A DNA stretch of 64,000 nucleotides from JBCCXL01 sp039191605 (GCA_039191605.1 JBCCXL010000005.1:283663-347662); one strand, 5' to 3'; counted from the first letter of the stretch, positions 1-9,618 are shown. Made by a program: numbers and translations. Notes: generated by a model not told the origin, from the sequence alone.

Positions 1-48
1 CGGGATGGATCCTGGGATCGGCGAGACAGAACGCCCCGGAGGTCCTGG

Positions 49-402
49 TCAGAGATCGTTCTCGAAGAGGAGCCGGGCACGGGACAGCTCGAGGCGGGCC
101 TGGCCATAGCTACTCTGGGCACCGAGCACCAGCAAGAGAAAGTACTCTCGGGTCAGCGAGCTTACCATGAGGGTCCGCTGATCGGTGGTCACTGAGAAGA
201 GGCGTACGGGGCCGGCGGCGAGGTCCTGATGGTTCTCCCCGACGGCCCGTACCTGGAGCAGTAGCTCGGCGGCCAGAAGCTCTAGATCGAGGGTCGGGTC
301 GGAGGAGACAGACTCCACCGGAATGCCGTCCCGATCCACTAGGGAGAGAGCCAAGGACCCCCGTATTCGCTGCGAAATTTGCTGTAGACGTTCGACGTAC
401 AT
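49..402 (-). CDS. Roadblock/LC7-domain protein
   Basis: A 117-residue protein made almost entirely of one Roadblock/LC7-type fold. It has an N-terminal helix, a beta-hairpin around 'LVDRDGIPVES' (residues 21-31), a central helix, the strand pair 'LMVSSL...YFLLLVL', and a C-terminal helix ending 'RARLLFENDL'. Roadblock proteins of this size (MglB-like) usually bind or regulate small Ras-like GTPases, controlling polarity or motility in bacteria. No GTPase is visible beside it. It lies 136 bp downstream of the TPR gene on the same strand and may be co-transcribed with it. The family call rests on pattern and length; the link to type IV pilus polarity is inference from its position after the pilus cluster. 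Confidence 0.72.
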   Translation of the reverse strand: MYVERLQQISQRIRGSLALSLVDRDGIPVESVSSDPTLDLELLAAELLLQVRAVGENHQDLAAGPVRLFSVTTDQRTLMVSSLTREYFLLLVLGAQSSYGQARLELSRARLLFENDL

Positions 403-538
403 CCTTTGATCTCTCCGTCAATGCTGGCCCGCGGCCAGCAGGACCGCAAATTGCCAAGAAAACGGCCACGGTCTAAAGAATCGTTGGCGAGCCTGGCTCG
501 GCTACCGAGATGGGGCGTAACCCCCTGCCGTGCGGTCG

Positions 539-2545
539 CTAGCCGCCTTGCGAAGCGCTGCTGCGCAGATGAGCGAGATAGCGTTCCAGCAGCCTTTCCT
601 TACGCTGGGTAAGCCCCGCCCCGGGAGGCAGGCTTTCATCCTTCAGCAACTCTTCAGCAGTGAGGGTCAGCCCCGTACCTTCCCGGTCCCGGATCCGCTG
701 TTCAGCGGAGTCCACGCGCAGGGCTTCACTGTCCGAAGCTCCTTCCGGAACCTCTTCGGCAGGAATCTCATGGGCCGGTAGCGGTTCACCCAGGCTTTGA
801 GGTGGAGCAGTGCTGGGCGCGATCTCAGCGCCGGGCCCTCCGGGCTCCGCCGCCGCTGCTTGCTGTTCCTCAGTGCCGTCGAGCTGCAGCATGTTGCCAT
901 CCAGGGCCTCCACTGCGGAGGTCACCAATGCATCCGCCTTCTTCACCTTGAGCTCCGCGACCCGGCTCAGGCCATCCAGGGCCTGGGCATTGGTCGGATC
1001 TTTCTCGATCACCCGGGCGAAGATTCTCTGTGCCTCCTGATAGTGCCCCTGGTTCAGGTAGAGAAAGCCGAGGGTAGGAGTTGCAGGATCATCGTCCTCG
1101 CTCTCCACTTCGGCAGCGTCGCCGGACTCTGGAGACTGGCTAAGAGCATCCGAAGGAGCCACCTCCGCTTCAGCGCCGTCGAGGCTCTCCGTGATCTGCG
1201 CAGAAGCCTCGACTTCAGCCGCGACGACGGGCGCCGCCGCCGAAGGCTGGGTGCGCTCTGGTTCCGCAGCCAAGACCTCGATCTCCGGCGGGGGAGGCGC
1301 TTGAACCGGCGACGACTCATCGAGCTCGAAGATGTCGCCGGGCATGCTCGCCTCCCCGCCCGCGGCCTCGCCAGCAGCCTCCACCGAAGTCACCATCGGC
1401 GGGGGGCTGGGGCTCCCCGCCAAATCCGCGAAAGGGTTCTGTAGGGCAGCAGGTTCAATATCCTCCAGAGGCCCGGCGCTCTGCTGAGGCCCGGAATCTT
1501 CCTGAGGGGCAGCATCTACCGGAAGTGCCGTGTCTGCCGAAGATGCAGCGTCTGCCGAAAATGCAGCGTCTGCCGAAGATGCAGCGTCTGCCGAAGATGC
1601 AGCGTCTGCCGAAGATGCAGCGTCTGTCGGAAGCCCAAGAGCTTCCGAAAGCTCGGCGTTTTCCTCCACGGGATCAGCAGTCGGCGACTCGGGCTTCCTA
1701 GAGATCTCTGGTTCCGGCGCCGGCGTAAGAGCAGCCACCGGCTCCTCCGTGAGCGCCTCCACCTCCACCAGCGGCTCGATCACCGCGTCGCCCAGGGGAC
1801 CACCCTCTAGCAGGGTCGCCTCGACCTCCACCGCGGGCGATTCTGCGCCTTCGGCAGGAGCTTGCTCTTGGGCGAGGGGAAGCTCGGGAACCACGTCGAG
1901 CAAGGGGCCATCTTCCGGCTTCGGCAGCACGGGAGGCACCGGAGGAGGGCCTCCACCACGATCTCCGGAAGCTACCGGGCTTCCCGCCTCAGGAGGCCTG
2001 GAAGGAGTCACCGGCAGCTGTGCCGCGGCCATCAGCTCTTCCGCGCTCATCAACTGAGTTCCAACGGGATCGAGTCCCTCCAGCGGCGCAGCAGGGGCTG
2101 GCGGAGGCGGGGGAGGAGCTGCCGCCGCCTGCTGCTTCCGGGCGCGGGCGATCTCTTCCCGCAGCTCCTCGACGATCGGGTCCCCAGCGTTCAGCAGGCT
2201 GTAAAGATCGAGACGGTTGGAGGCCGAATCAAAATCACCGGCTTTGAGATGAACCTTGACCAACAATTTATTTGCCACCAGCTGCGTCGCATCCCGCTGC
2301 AGAACCCCTTCGAGGGTCTCCTGGGCCTCCTCTAGCTCACCAAGCTCCAGAAGGCAGCGCCCCTGGGCAACCCGAGCGGCGAGATACATCGGCTGATGCT
2401 CCAGGCCGCGCTCGAGAATTGCCAAGGCTTGTTCCACCTGACCTGCACGACGGTAGGCTTCCGCCAGCTGCAGAAAGACCCGCGACTTGGGATCCGCGCG
2501 CACGCGTGCGATCAGGTCTTCGACGGACGGGGTGGGTTGAGCCAT
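539..2545 (-). CDS. TPR protein with acidic low-complexity centre
   Basis: A 668-residue protein. Residues about 17-125 form tandem TPR-like helical hairpins ('VFLQLAEAYRRAGQVEQAL', 'ALEQ/LEELGELEEAQ' style). A single further TPR ('LGFLYLNQGHYQEAQ') lies near residues 480-515. The roughly 350 residues between are acidic and rich in Pro, Ala and Glu, and contain five six-residue repeats encoded by an 18-bp tandem array. No signal peptide or membrane segment is seen, so a cytoplasmic scaffold is likely. The open frame extends upstream to 2668, but that stretch runs into the terminator hairpin of the preceding gene. The ATG at 2545 followed by 'AQPTPSVED' is therefore preferred. The specific function is not recognised; its place next to the pilus genes suggests a scaffold role, which is inference. 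Confidence 0.75.
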   Translation of the reverse strand: MAQPTPSVEDLIARVRADPKSRVFLQLAEAYRRAGQVEQALAILERGLEHQPMYLAARVAQGRCLLELGELEEAQETLEGVLQRDATQLVANKLLVKVHLKAGDFDSASNRLDLYSLLNAGDPIVEELREEIARARKQQAAAAPPPPPPAPAAPLEGLDPVGTQLMSAEELMAAAQLPVTPSRPPEAGSPVASGDRGGGPPPVPPVLPKPEDGPLLDVVPELPLAQEQAPAEGAESPAVEVEATLLEGGPLGDAVIEPLVEVEALTEEPVAALTPAPEPEISRKPESPTADPVEENAELSEALGLPTDAASSADAASSADAASSADAAFSADAASSADTALPVDAAPQEDSGPQQSAGPLEDIEPAALQNPFADLAGSPSPPPMVTSVEAAGEAAGGEASMPGDIFELDESSPVQAPPPPEIEVLAAEPERTQPSAAAPVVAAEVEASAQITESLDGAEAEVAPSDALSQSPESGDAAEVESEDDDPATPTLGFLYLNQGHYQEAQRIFARVIEKDPTNAQALDGLSRVAELKVKKADALVTSAVEALDGNMLQLDGTEEQQAAAAEPGGPGAEIAPSTAPPQSLGEPLPAHEIPAEEVPEGASDSEALRVDSAEQRIRDREGTGLTLTAEELLKDESLPPGAGLTQRKERLLERYLAHLRSSASQGG
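1533..1622. repeat. 18-bp in-frame tandem repeat, five copies
   Basis: Five head-to-tail copies of an 18-bp unit (1533-1550, 1551-1568, 1569-1586, 1587-1604, 1605-1622). They differ at one position in copy 2 and are followed by a decayed sixth copy. On the minus strand they encode a hexapeptide of the form Ser-Ala-Asp-Ala-Ala-Ser/Phe inside the TPR protein. The near-identity of copies suggests recent expansion, and copy number could vary without breaking frame. Confidence 0.9.
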
Positions 2546-2661
2546 GGGACAGGTCTCTCGTTCTACTGATGAGGGAAGTGCGTTGGTGAAAGCAAAAGGC
2601 AGGGCCGAAGGGAGATGATCCTCAAGTTGGGCTAAAGGCCTTAAACCTTGGGGATTATAGC

Positions 2662-2707
2662 AATCCAACGCAAAACGCCCCCGTTCGGGGGCGTTTTGCG
2701 TTGGATT
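2662..2707 (-). terminator. Strong hairpin terminator after the Ig-like lipoprotein gene
   Basis: A perfect 21-bp inverted repeat (arms 2662-2682 and 2687-2707) with a 4-nt spacer. Read on the minus strand, the GC-rich core is followed by GTTTT. It lies 24 bp past the stop of the Ig-like lipoprotein gene and upstream of the TPR gene, so it separates the two. Confidence 0.85.
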
Positions 2708-2730
2708 CGAAGTGGAAGGATTTTCTGGTG

Positions 2731-3699
2731 CTAGTCGATCTGGATGATGAAAGTTTCGACCAGCTCCCGATCCTGAGTTGTGGTTCGGGCCTGGGTCGTG
2801 ACGAAGCGACTACCCGCCGGCAGACCGCTAATCTCGGTCTCCGTCAGGGTGAGGGTCGTCCGAGCCTGCCCAGAGTTATTGGTAATCACGGCGCCAGCGG
2901 GGCTCAGAGTGCCAAGGTCTGAGGTGAAGGTCACAGCCACACCCTGCAGCACCTCGCCCTGAGCGTTGAGCACTGTCGCGACCAGATCGGTGGTGCCACC
3001 GGCGGCCGCCACGGTCGCCGGCAGGGCCTGCAGACTCAGCAGGCTCGCGGCATCGCGAATGGTCAAGGTCGTCGTCACGGCATCGGAGGTGCCGAGAATC
3101 GCGGTGATGGTCGCCTCACCAGCCTGCTCACTCGCTGTGAGGGTCGAGAACGCACGTCCTTCAGAATCGGTTACCGGCTCCGACGGGCTCAGGCTACCGA
3201 GGGTCGTCGTGAGCAGAACTGTCCGTCCTGCACCGACGGAGCTGCCGTCGGCCTCTCGGGCGGTCACCGTGATGGTGGCCTCTCCCAGAACAGGGATGTT
3301 GTCTGGATTCACGTTCACCAACAGGGTCGGCTTCGCATCCGCAGACTCGCCGATCTGTACGTCGATCATGGCGGTGGTGTCGGTCCCCACGGTAGCGGTC
3401 ACCGTAGCGGTTCCGGGCCGCCCGTCGCCGGTGAGCGTCGCCAGGCCTTCGCCTCGGAAGTCCGCCGCCACCAGCGCGGGGAGTGACCCCAAAGTTGTGG
3501 CCAGGCGAATCTCCGTTCCCTCTTCCACGGCGTTGCCGTCGGGGCGACGAGCCACCACTCGAATCGTCGAAGTCCCCTGCAGGGAGATCTGAGTCGGCGA
3601 GGCGGAGATGGTGAGCACCGTTCCGGAAGGAGCGGTGGGAGTACCCTCACTACAGGCAGCGAGAGCGACGACGGTGAGCAACAGGGCGAGTTTCTTCAT
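2731..3699 (-). CDS. Lipoprotein with three bacterial Ig-like domains
   Basis: A 322-residue lipoprotein. The N-terminus 'MKKLALLLTVVALAAC' is a classic lipoprotein signal with lipobox L-A-A-C. Three consecutive invasin/BIG_1-like domains of about 90 residues follow, each carrying the pattern 'G...V.L.TTLGSL.P....T...G.A..TLT' and alternating strand residues. Such domains are usually adhesive or act as stalks at the cell surface. The open frame begins further upstream (3807), but only the Met at 3699 gives a signal peptide. It sits downstream of the IPT/TIG gene, separated by a terminator, and is followed by the strong hairpin at 2662-2707. It is probably anchored in the outer membrane; its ligand is unknown. 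Confidence 0.8.
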   Translation of the reverse strand: MKKLALLLTVVALAACSEGTPTAPSGTVLTISASPTQISLQGTSTIRVVARRPDGNAVEEGTEIRLATTLGSLPALVAADFRGEGLATLTGDGRPGTATVTATVGTDTTAMIDVQIGESADAKPTLLVNVNPDNIPVLGEATITVTAREADGSSVGAGRTVLLTTTLGSLSPSEPVTDSEGRAFSTLTASEQAGEATITAILGTSDAVTTTLTIRDAASLLSLQALPATVAAAGGTTDLVATVLNAQGEVLQGVAVTFTSDLGTLSPAGAVITNNSGQARTTLTLTETEISGLPAGSRFVTTQARTTTQDRELVETFIIQID

Positions 3700-3790
3700 C
3701 ACGTCGGAGTATACGAGCCGACTTCCACGGCCGTCTATCGAGGGCAGCCTCAAATGAGAAAAGGTGGAGATTTCATCGCCGAAGGGGGAC

Positions 3791-3824
3791 GAAAAAGAGG
3801 CGGTCACCTCACGGCGACCGCCTC
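3791..3824 (-). terminator. Rho-independent terminator after the IPT/TIG gene
   Basis: A 9-bp perfect stem (3797-3805 with 3816-3824) and 10-nt loop. On the minus strand it is followed directly by TTTTT (3796-3792). It lies 57 bp past the stop of the IPT/TIG gene and probably ends most of the long pilus transcript. Confidence 0.8.
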
Positions 3825-3881
3825 GACTTCTGGTTTTTCTGCGAGAAGGACGTCGATACGTCCGCCCTCCTCAGCGCAGCG

Positions 3882-5873
3882 TCAGTTCGCCGGCGGCGGC
3901 GGAACCGTCACCGTCACCCCCTGGGAGACGCTGTCGCTACCGCTGCTATTCGACGCCGTGAGAGAGGCGGTGACGGAGCCGGAGGCAGCGTAGGTCACCA
4001 CGACCACCTGGACGTTCGACGCCGTACTCGGTGAGCCGCCGGGGAAGGTCCAGCGCAGCGTCGAGGCATTGGTGCTGGTGCTGGTGTAGGTCACCGTTCC
4101 ATCGCCGTTGTTGGTCGCCGAGAAGGCCGCCGTAGGCAGGTTGAGCACGCAGCTGGTGTCGTCCGGCGAGTAGATGATCGCCGCAGCCAGCTCGTCGTCG
4201 CAGGTGGTCAGCAGGTTGGTCACCTTGAGATCCACCGCGGTAGGCACTTCCTGCACGCCGGTGAGACCAGCCACGGTGCAGGCCTCGGTGCTGAAGCCGT
4301 CGAGGAAGGCCGGCGTCTCGAAGGTGAGGACAGTGCCACCACCGCTCACTATCGGGTTGAAGGCCCGCTGTCCGTTGACCTCTACCTGGATCGGCTCCTG
4401 GAAGCCCTGGCCGTTGAGGGTGATCACGTCACCTCCGGCGGCGGATACCGGGTTGCCGGCGATGTTGCTCACCAGCGGTTCCGGCACTCGATAGATCCAG
4501 CCGATGGCCCCACCGCCGTCACGGGCGGTGTCGAAGGAGTCACCGGTATTGATGTTGGTCACCTGAATGGATCCAGCGATGTCCTCACAGGTGGAGACAT
4601 CCACCGCACCGGTACGGACCAGGATCTCGGTTCCGGAGACGGAGATCACGTTGGCTCCCACTCCGGCGAACTCCACAGCGACCGGCGCATCGAAGCCCTG
4701 CCCGAAGACCGTCACGTCGGTTGCTCCGGTAAAGTTACCCTGTCCGGGCGAGATCGCGCTGATGAAGATCGGGGTGTCCGTCAGGCCGTAGCGGAAGGCC
4801 GCTGACGCGATGATTGCGAAGCCGCTGGACTTGTTCCGCACCAGAATGTCCACAACGCTGTTGCGGTTGTCTTGACCGACGCCGAGAGCCGGCGGGGTAC
4901 TGACCAGAATCTGATCCGAAGCAACGTTCTCGATCACGCCCTCGACGCCGCTGAATTCGTTGACGCTAGTGCCGCTACCGAAGAGCACCTGCACCGGCGC
5001 CTCGAATCCACCACCGAGAATCGACAGTCGGGTTCCGCCCTCGTTGGGCCCGTTGGTCGGGGAGATGGAGGACACCGCCGGCTGCTGTAGAGAACCTCCC
5101 AGCACATAGGTGAAGGCGCCACCGATCTCTTGAACCACCTCGTTGTCGGTTCCGACACGGTTGGACACGAAGACATCCGCGAGCTTGGTCTCTCCAACCG
5201 CCACAGATTCCGGCGACGGCGGGGTGATCAAGGTCACCGCGGTCGGCTCCACGGAGAGGATCTGGGCGGTGCTGGAAAGGTTGTTCTGGTTGCCGAGGGT
5301 GCTGAGAATCTGGAAGCGCACCTGCACCGGCGAAACGAAGCCTTGCCCGCGGAGAACCACCACGTCACCGCCCCCAGGGGCGCCGAAATTCGGCTCGAGG
5401 AAGTTCGCCGCAAAGGCAGCGGATCCCACGATCTCCACCTGTAGCTGACCGGAGCTCTCACCGATCCGTCCGGTGATCAGCGCTTCGCCGGCAACATCAC
5501 TGGGGAAGAAACGAATGTTCGCCTGACCGTTGTCCAAGGTCAGCACCGCGGAGCGCTGAGCGCTTCCGGCGGTAGTGAATTCACCAAGGGTGGTGGTGAG
5601 GGTCACCGTCGCGCCGTCCGGCGGCAGGTTGTTGTTGCTGCGCAACCGCACGCTCACCGTGATCACGGAAGGCGTCGTCGAATCGCCAACGTTGATGATA
5701 TTCGGGCTGGACGACAGCGAGATGACGAAATCACCGCTGCCGCCGCCGCCGGTACCCGGAGTGCCGGCAGGGGCACTCGGACGAGTGGGAGAGTCACCGG
5801 ACGAGCAGGCGCCCGCCAACAGGGTGACGGCGACGATCATCATCGCGGTAAATAGGGCTCTTCGAAGGTTCAT
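3882..5873 (-). CDS. IPT/TIG and PKD-domain lipoprotein
   Basis: A 663-residue surface lipoprotein. The signal 'MNLRRALFTAMMIVAVTLLAGAC' ends in the lipobox LAGAC and is followed by a Gly/Pro/Ser linker. An Ig-like domain comes next (about residues 48-150, containing 'VTLTTTLGEF'). It is followed by four IPT/TIG repeats recognisable by 'GG..V.L.GQGF..PVQV.F' (about 155-250, 260-360, 365-450 and 460-560). A PKD-like C-terminal domain ('TYTSTSTNASTLRWTFPGG') finishes the protein. These domains are extracellular beta-sandwiches used in adhesion or protein contacts. It lies 41 bp downstream of the small lipoprotein gene in the pilM-Q cluster, so it is likely co-expressed with the secretin. No catalytic domain is visible. 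Confidence 0.82.
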   Translation of the reverse strand: MNLRRALFTAMMIVAVTLLAGACSSGDSPTRPSAPAGTPGTGGGGSGDFVISLSSSPNIINVGDSTTPSVITVSVRLRSNNNLPPDGATVTLTTTLGEFTTAGSAQRSAVLTLDNGQANIRFFPSDVAGEALITGRIGESSGQLQVEIVGSAAFAANFLEPNFGAPGGGDVVVLRGQGFVSPVQVRFQILSTLGNQNNLSSTAQILSVEPTAVTLITPPSPESVAVGETKLADVFVSNRVGTDNEVVQEIGGAFTYVLGGSLQQPAVSSISPTNGPNEGGTRLSILGGGFEAPVQVLFGSGTSVNEFSGVEGVIENVASDQILVSTPPALGVGQDNRNSVVDILVRNKSSGFAIIASAAFRYGLTDTPIFISAISPGQGNFTGATDVTVFGQGFDAPVAVEFAGVGANVISVSGTEILVRTGAVDVSTCEDIAGSIQVTNINTGDSFDTARDGGGAIGWIYRVPEPLVSNIAGNPVSAAGGDVITLNGQGFQEPIQVEVNGQRAFNPIVSGGGTVLTFETPAFLDGFSTEACTVAGLTGVQEVPTAVDLKVTNLLTTCDDELAAAIIYSPDDTSCVLNLPTAAFSATNNGDGTVTYTSTSTNASTLRWTFPGGSPSTASNVQVVVVTYAASGSVTASLTASNSSGSDSVSQGVTVTVPPPPAN

Positions 5874-5914
5874 GACAGCCTCTCTTACAGCTTTCTCTTC
5901 GCTGTTCTCTGCAC

Positions 5915-6463
5915 TCAGGGCACGAATTCGACGGTGAAGGCGATGGGTTCCGTCGCCACATCTTCGCCCGCAAGGGTGCGGCCGAAGAACCGTACGTTCA
6001 GGTTGAGGGTGATGACCTGTTCGCCGGTTTCCTGGTCGAAGGCCCCGTTCTCGAAAAGCAGATCTTCCAGCGGCTGGTTGTCGAATTGCTCGACGCCCAT
6101 CAAGGGCAGATTGTCGTACTCGATGGTACCGCTAATGGGGGCGACTCCGAAAATACGCCGCACCAAAGTGGTCGGAGTGCGCGTTCCTCCACCGATCCGC
6201 TCGTAGACCACCTCATAGGTGTCCATCTCTACGTTCATCAGATCGCTGGTGGTGCGATTGCTCTTCGGTAGATTGGAAATCTGAATCTGACCCAGGGTGT
6301 AGGTATTCCCGGCGTTGTTGACGCTCACCCGAGTCGCCAGCCCATCGAAGTCGGAAACCGATAGGACGACCCCGCCCTCAGTATCTTCGATGCGATCACC
6401 GGAGCAGCCGGCGAGTCCTAGGCTCAGGCACGCCAGAGCTATGACAAGGCAGATGCGGTGCAT
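5915..6463 (-). CDS. Small lipoprotein of the pilus cluster, function unknown
   Basis: A 182-residue predicted lipoprotein. 'MHRICLVIALACLSLGLAGC' is a type II signal with lipobox LAGC, followed by Ser-Gly-Asp (an Asp two residues after Cys is not the +2 retention position). The mature part is rich in beta-strand patterns and polar residues, with no motif I recognise. It begins 30 bp after pilQ and ends 41 bp before the IPT/TIG gene, so it is almost certainly in the same transcript. Position directly after the secretin would suit a pilotin or secretin-associated lipoprotein, but no pilotin TPR or beta-barrel signature is visible, so that is only a guess. Confidence 0.7.
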   Translation of the reverse strand: MHRICLVIALACLSLGLAGCSGDRIEDTEGGVVLSVSDFDGLATRVSVNNAGNTYTLGQIQISNLPKSNRTTSDLMNVEMDTYEVVYERIGGGTRTPTTLVRRIFGVAPISGTIEYDNLPLMGVEQFDNQPLEDLLFENGAFDQETGEQVITLNLNVRFFGRTLAGEDVATEPIAFTVEFVP

Positions 6464-6493
6464 GGATCGTCTCCTCGAATCTCTTGACAGATC

Positions 6494-9400
6494 TTATAGC
6501 TGGATCACGCGGGGGGTGATGAAGATCAGCAACTCGTCGTTGTCGTTGTTGTTTCGGCGGTTCTTGAACAGGTAGCCGAGAATCGGCACGTTCGCCAACC
6601 CCGGGACTCGGTCTTCACCCCGGTTGGTGGAAACTTCGTAGATGCCGCCAATCACCGTAGTGCCACCGTCGCGAACGATAACCCGCGTCCGCGCCTGCTT
6701 GGTAGCGATCGGAGCATTGGTGGCGCCGGCAATCGCGAAGGCGAGCTGCGGCTCTCGCTTAGCGATATCGATGTCCATGATCACCGTGCCTTCGGCAGTG
6801 ACCTGCGGCGTAACCTCCAGGCTCAACGTGGCGTTGACGAACTGCACCGATACGGTGTTGTTGGAGACCGTCTGGACGGGAATCTGCAAACCGCTCTCGA
6901 TTCGCGCTTCCTGATTGTTCAGGGTCGCGATCTTCGGTGACGACAGAATGCTCACCAGGCCTTCGTTCTCCGCCGCCGCGAGGGAGGCGTCGAGGGTGAA
7001 GGTATCCAGGATATTACCCAGAGAAATATCCAGGAAGCCGGAGTTACCGCCGGTGATGAGGTTGACGCCACCACTGGCCGAAGCGCGGTGGGGGAAGGCT
7101 AGGCCGGTGGAATTCCCGAAGCGGTCGTCAGCCTCGGCGTTGAACTGCCAGTTGATGCCGAGACTGCGGGAGAAGCTCTTCGTAGTCTCGACGATACGCG
7201 CCTCGATGAGCACCTGAGGCTCGGCGGTATCCAGGTTGGCGATGATCGCCAACACCGTGTTCATGTTGGTGGGCAGCTCTTTGATGATCAGCTTGTTGGT
7301 GCGGCGGTCTACCGTGACGGCACCACGGGAAGAAAGGATTCCCGCCGCCCGGTTGCCGCGACCACCACCGGTTCCGGTGGTCAGCAGTCGAGCGATCTGG
7401 TTGGCATCGGCGTAGCTCACCGCGCGAATCACGGTTTGCAGCGGAACTTCCTGCGCCCGCGCTGCTGCCAGGGCGCGGCGGGCCGCCGCTTCCTGCTCCA
7501 GCTGAGAAGTGGAGGCGATGCGCATGATGTTGCCCTCGAGCACGTAGTCGAGGCCGTTGATTTTGAGCACTAGATCCAGCGCCTGATCCCAGGGCACGTC
7601 CGTGAGCTCCACCGTCACCGAGCCCCGCACGCCGGGATGGACCACCACATTGAGGCCAGTGAATCGCGAGAAGGAGCGCAATACATCCTTGATGTCCGCG
7701 TCCTGCAGGCTGAAGGTGATCAGATCTCCGCTGTAGATCTTGCCGCCCTCACCGATCACCTGAGTGCCGCCGACGGTGGTCGTCAGGGAATCGCTCTGCT
7801 GGGCTGGTGGAGCGTACTCGACCTGCGCTGCCTCGAAGAGAGCCACGTCGGAGGTCGGTGAGGGCGCCGCCGCGGGCACCTCCTCCGCCGGCAGCGGAGA
7901 GAGGGGCTCGGGCACGGAGGCGGGCGCTGGGTCGACCTCGGCCACCTGAACTTCCTGCGCTGCGTCGGGGGTGCTTTCCTCATCTCCCCAGGCGGCGTAG
8001 TAGCTGTCTTCCAGGGAATCGTCCGTCTCGGCGTCCGCCAGCTGGTCGTCGCCGAAATCACCGACGGGATCAGACTCCACCGGCTCAGCAGCGGGCGGAG
8101 CAACCGTCTCGGATTGTTCGGCTAGCTGCGGCTGTTCAGCGGGCTCCGGCAGTGGCGTCAACTGCGCCGGCTCCAGAGCAGGCTCAGAGGCCTCGGCCAG
8201 CTGCTCGCTGGATTCCGGGGCGTTAATCACCTGGGCTTCGGAATAGTCGGAGCGGGTCGGCTCGGTCGCTGCCGGCTGCTGCACTTCGGCGACGGTGGTC
8301 TCTGCGGCTCCCTCCGACGAAAGATCATCGGCAGGGTACAGAGCGTCGGCGTCGGCCCCTTCGACATCGGTATCGCCGTATTCCCGCTCCCAGGCGCTGC
8401 GGGTATCGACCTCTTCTTGGGCCGCCCACTGCTCCCCTTCAGCGGCGGGCGCGTCGCTGGCGGTCTCGCGAGCGGCGGCCGGAGCCTCGGCGACGATAGT
8501 CTCCGGCTCGACGGTCCCCTGTTCGATCTCCTGATCAATGGCGGCGGACGCCGAGGCGACGGCTCCACCGAAGGAAACCAGCAGACCATCGGGCAGCTGA
8601 GTGATCGTGGGGGAAGTGGAAGAAGCCAGGTCGAAAACCACTCGGGTCACCGGCTCCGGGAAAGGCTTGAATTGGGCGATGCGCACCCGGTTCACCGGCC
8701 CCTGGTCGACGGCCACGGTGGAGGCTGAGCTCGCATTGACGATACCGATCAGATCGATGACGAAGCGATCCGGGCTCTCCAGCTGAAAACCGGAGTATTC
8801 AAAGCCGCCGTCACCAGCCACCTTGAGCGCCGCGCCCGCGCCTTCGGCCTGAGCCAAGCGCACATCCTGCAACATCGAAGCGGCTCCCTGATTGGCAGCA
8901 TCGCCAACCCAGGTATCGGGATCTCCGTCCGCCACGGAGGTCTGCGCCACGGCCTCATCCTGGCCATCGACGCTGACCGCCGCCAGCTCCACGGTTTCCC
9001 CTTCGTCCGCAATGGCGTCGCTCAGGCCCTCGTCATTACCGCCGACCACCGGGTTCTCTTTCGGTAGCGGCTGGGAGGACGCGACCTGATCTACGCCATA
9101 GGCTTCGGCGATGGGGATCAGGGTGAGCTCCAGCCGCTGACCGCGGGCAGCCAGGCTGTGCTCCGCCTCGCCGCGAGTGATCACCGTCAGGCGGGTCAGC
9201 GGACGACTCGTCCCATTCTCTTGATCGACCTGCACTTCTGCGACCAGGCCGTCGGCGGAACGCACCGGATCGACATCGGAGGCCACCACAGAATTCGGCA
9301 ATTCCACCACCAGATTCCCGTCGCCATCGCGATAGCTGGTCCAAACCAGAGCATCGTCGGCGGTGAGATCCAGATAGGTCGCCGCATCCCCCTCCCGCAG

Positions 9401-9589
9401 ACTCATGGCCTCGATCTGGCGGGCCGCGAGCTGAGTTTCAGAGGAGGACACCTCGCTTGCCGCACTCGCCTGAACGACGGTGGGGCGCTGCGAGGAGGCG
9501 CATCCGGCAACTGTTGCCAACAGCGCAAGCCCCAGCAGGGGGCCCGGCAAGAGAGTCCGGATACGGTGCATGTTCAGCCTTGCTTCCAT
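6494..9589 (-). CDS. pilQ: Type IV pilus outer-membrane secretin PilQ
   Basis: A 1031-residue secretin, forming the outer-membrane channel through which type IV pili pass. The N-terminal signal ends 'LLATVAGC', a lipobox. One AMIN domain lies at about residues 235-345. An unusually long acidic, Gln/Glu/Ala/Pro-rich linker (about 345-610) follows. Then come an STN/N0 domain ('FSLQDADIKDVLRSF', about 620-690), an N1 (NolW-like) domain with 'AVTVDRRTNKLIIKELP', and the secretin core (about 845-1031). The core carries 'LSSPKIATLNNQEARIESG' and 'VPGLANVPILGYLFK'. The frame is also open from a GTG at 9622 overlapping the pilP stop. The ATG at 9589 is preferred because GGGAG stands 9 nt upstream; 9571 is a second option. 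Confidence 0.95.
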   Translation of the reverse strand: MEARLNMHRIRTLLPGPLLGLALLATVAGCASSQRPTVVQASAASEVSSSETQLAARQIEAMSLREGDAATYLDLTADDALVWTSYRDGDGNLVVELPNSVVASDVDPVRSADGLVAEVQVDQENGTSRPLTRLTVITRGEAEHSLAARGQRLELTLIPIAEAYGVDQVASSQPLPKENPVVGGNDEGLSDAIADEGETVELAAVSVDGQDEAVAQTSVADGDPDTWVGDAANQGAASMLQDVRLAQAEGAGAALKVAGDGGFEYSGFQLESPDRFVIDLIGIVNASSASTVAVDQGPVNRVRIAQFKPFPEPVTRVVFDLASSTSPTITQLPDGLLVSFGGAVASASAAIDQEIEQGTVEPETIVAEAPAAARETASDAPAAEGEQWAAQEEVDTRSAWEREYGDTDVEGADADALYPADDLSSEGAAETTVAEVQQPAATEPTRSDYSEAQVINAPESSEQLAEASEPALEPAQLTPLPEPAEQPQLAEQSETVAPPAAEPVESDPVGDFGDDQLADAETDDSLEDSYYAAWGDEESTPDAAQEVQVAEVDPAPASVPEPLSPLPAEEVPAAAPSPTSDVALFEAAQVEYAPPAQQSDSLTTTVGGTQVIGEGGKIYSGDLITFSLQDADIKDVLRSFSRFTGLNVVVHPGVRGSVTVELTDVPWDQALDLVLKINGLDYVLEGNIMRIASTSQLEQEAAARRALAAARAQEVPLQTVIRAVSYADANQIARLLTTGTGGGRGNRAAGILSSRGAVTVDRRTNKLIIKELPTNMNTVLAIIANLDTAEPQVLIEARIVETTKSFSRSLGINWQFNAEADDRFGNSTGLAFPHRASASGGVNLITGGNSGFLDISLGNILDTFTLDASLAAAENEGLVSILSSPKIATLNNQEARIESGLQIPVQTVSNNTVSVQFVNATLSLEVTPQVTAEGTVIMDIDIAKREPQLAFAIAGATNAPIATKQARTRVIVRDGGTTVIGGIYEVSTNRGEDRVPGLANVPILGYLFKNRRNNNDNDELLIFITPRVIQL

Positions 9590-9618
9590 GGGGATCGTCT
9601 CCCGTTTCCCACTATGAC

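Noticed and set aside
1533..1622. CRISPR array
   Set aside because: The repeats are contiguous with no spacers and are in frame within a coding gene.
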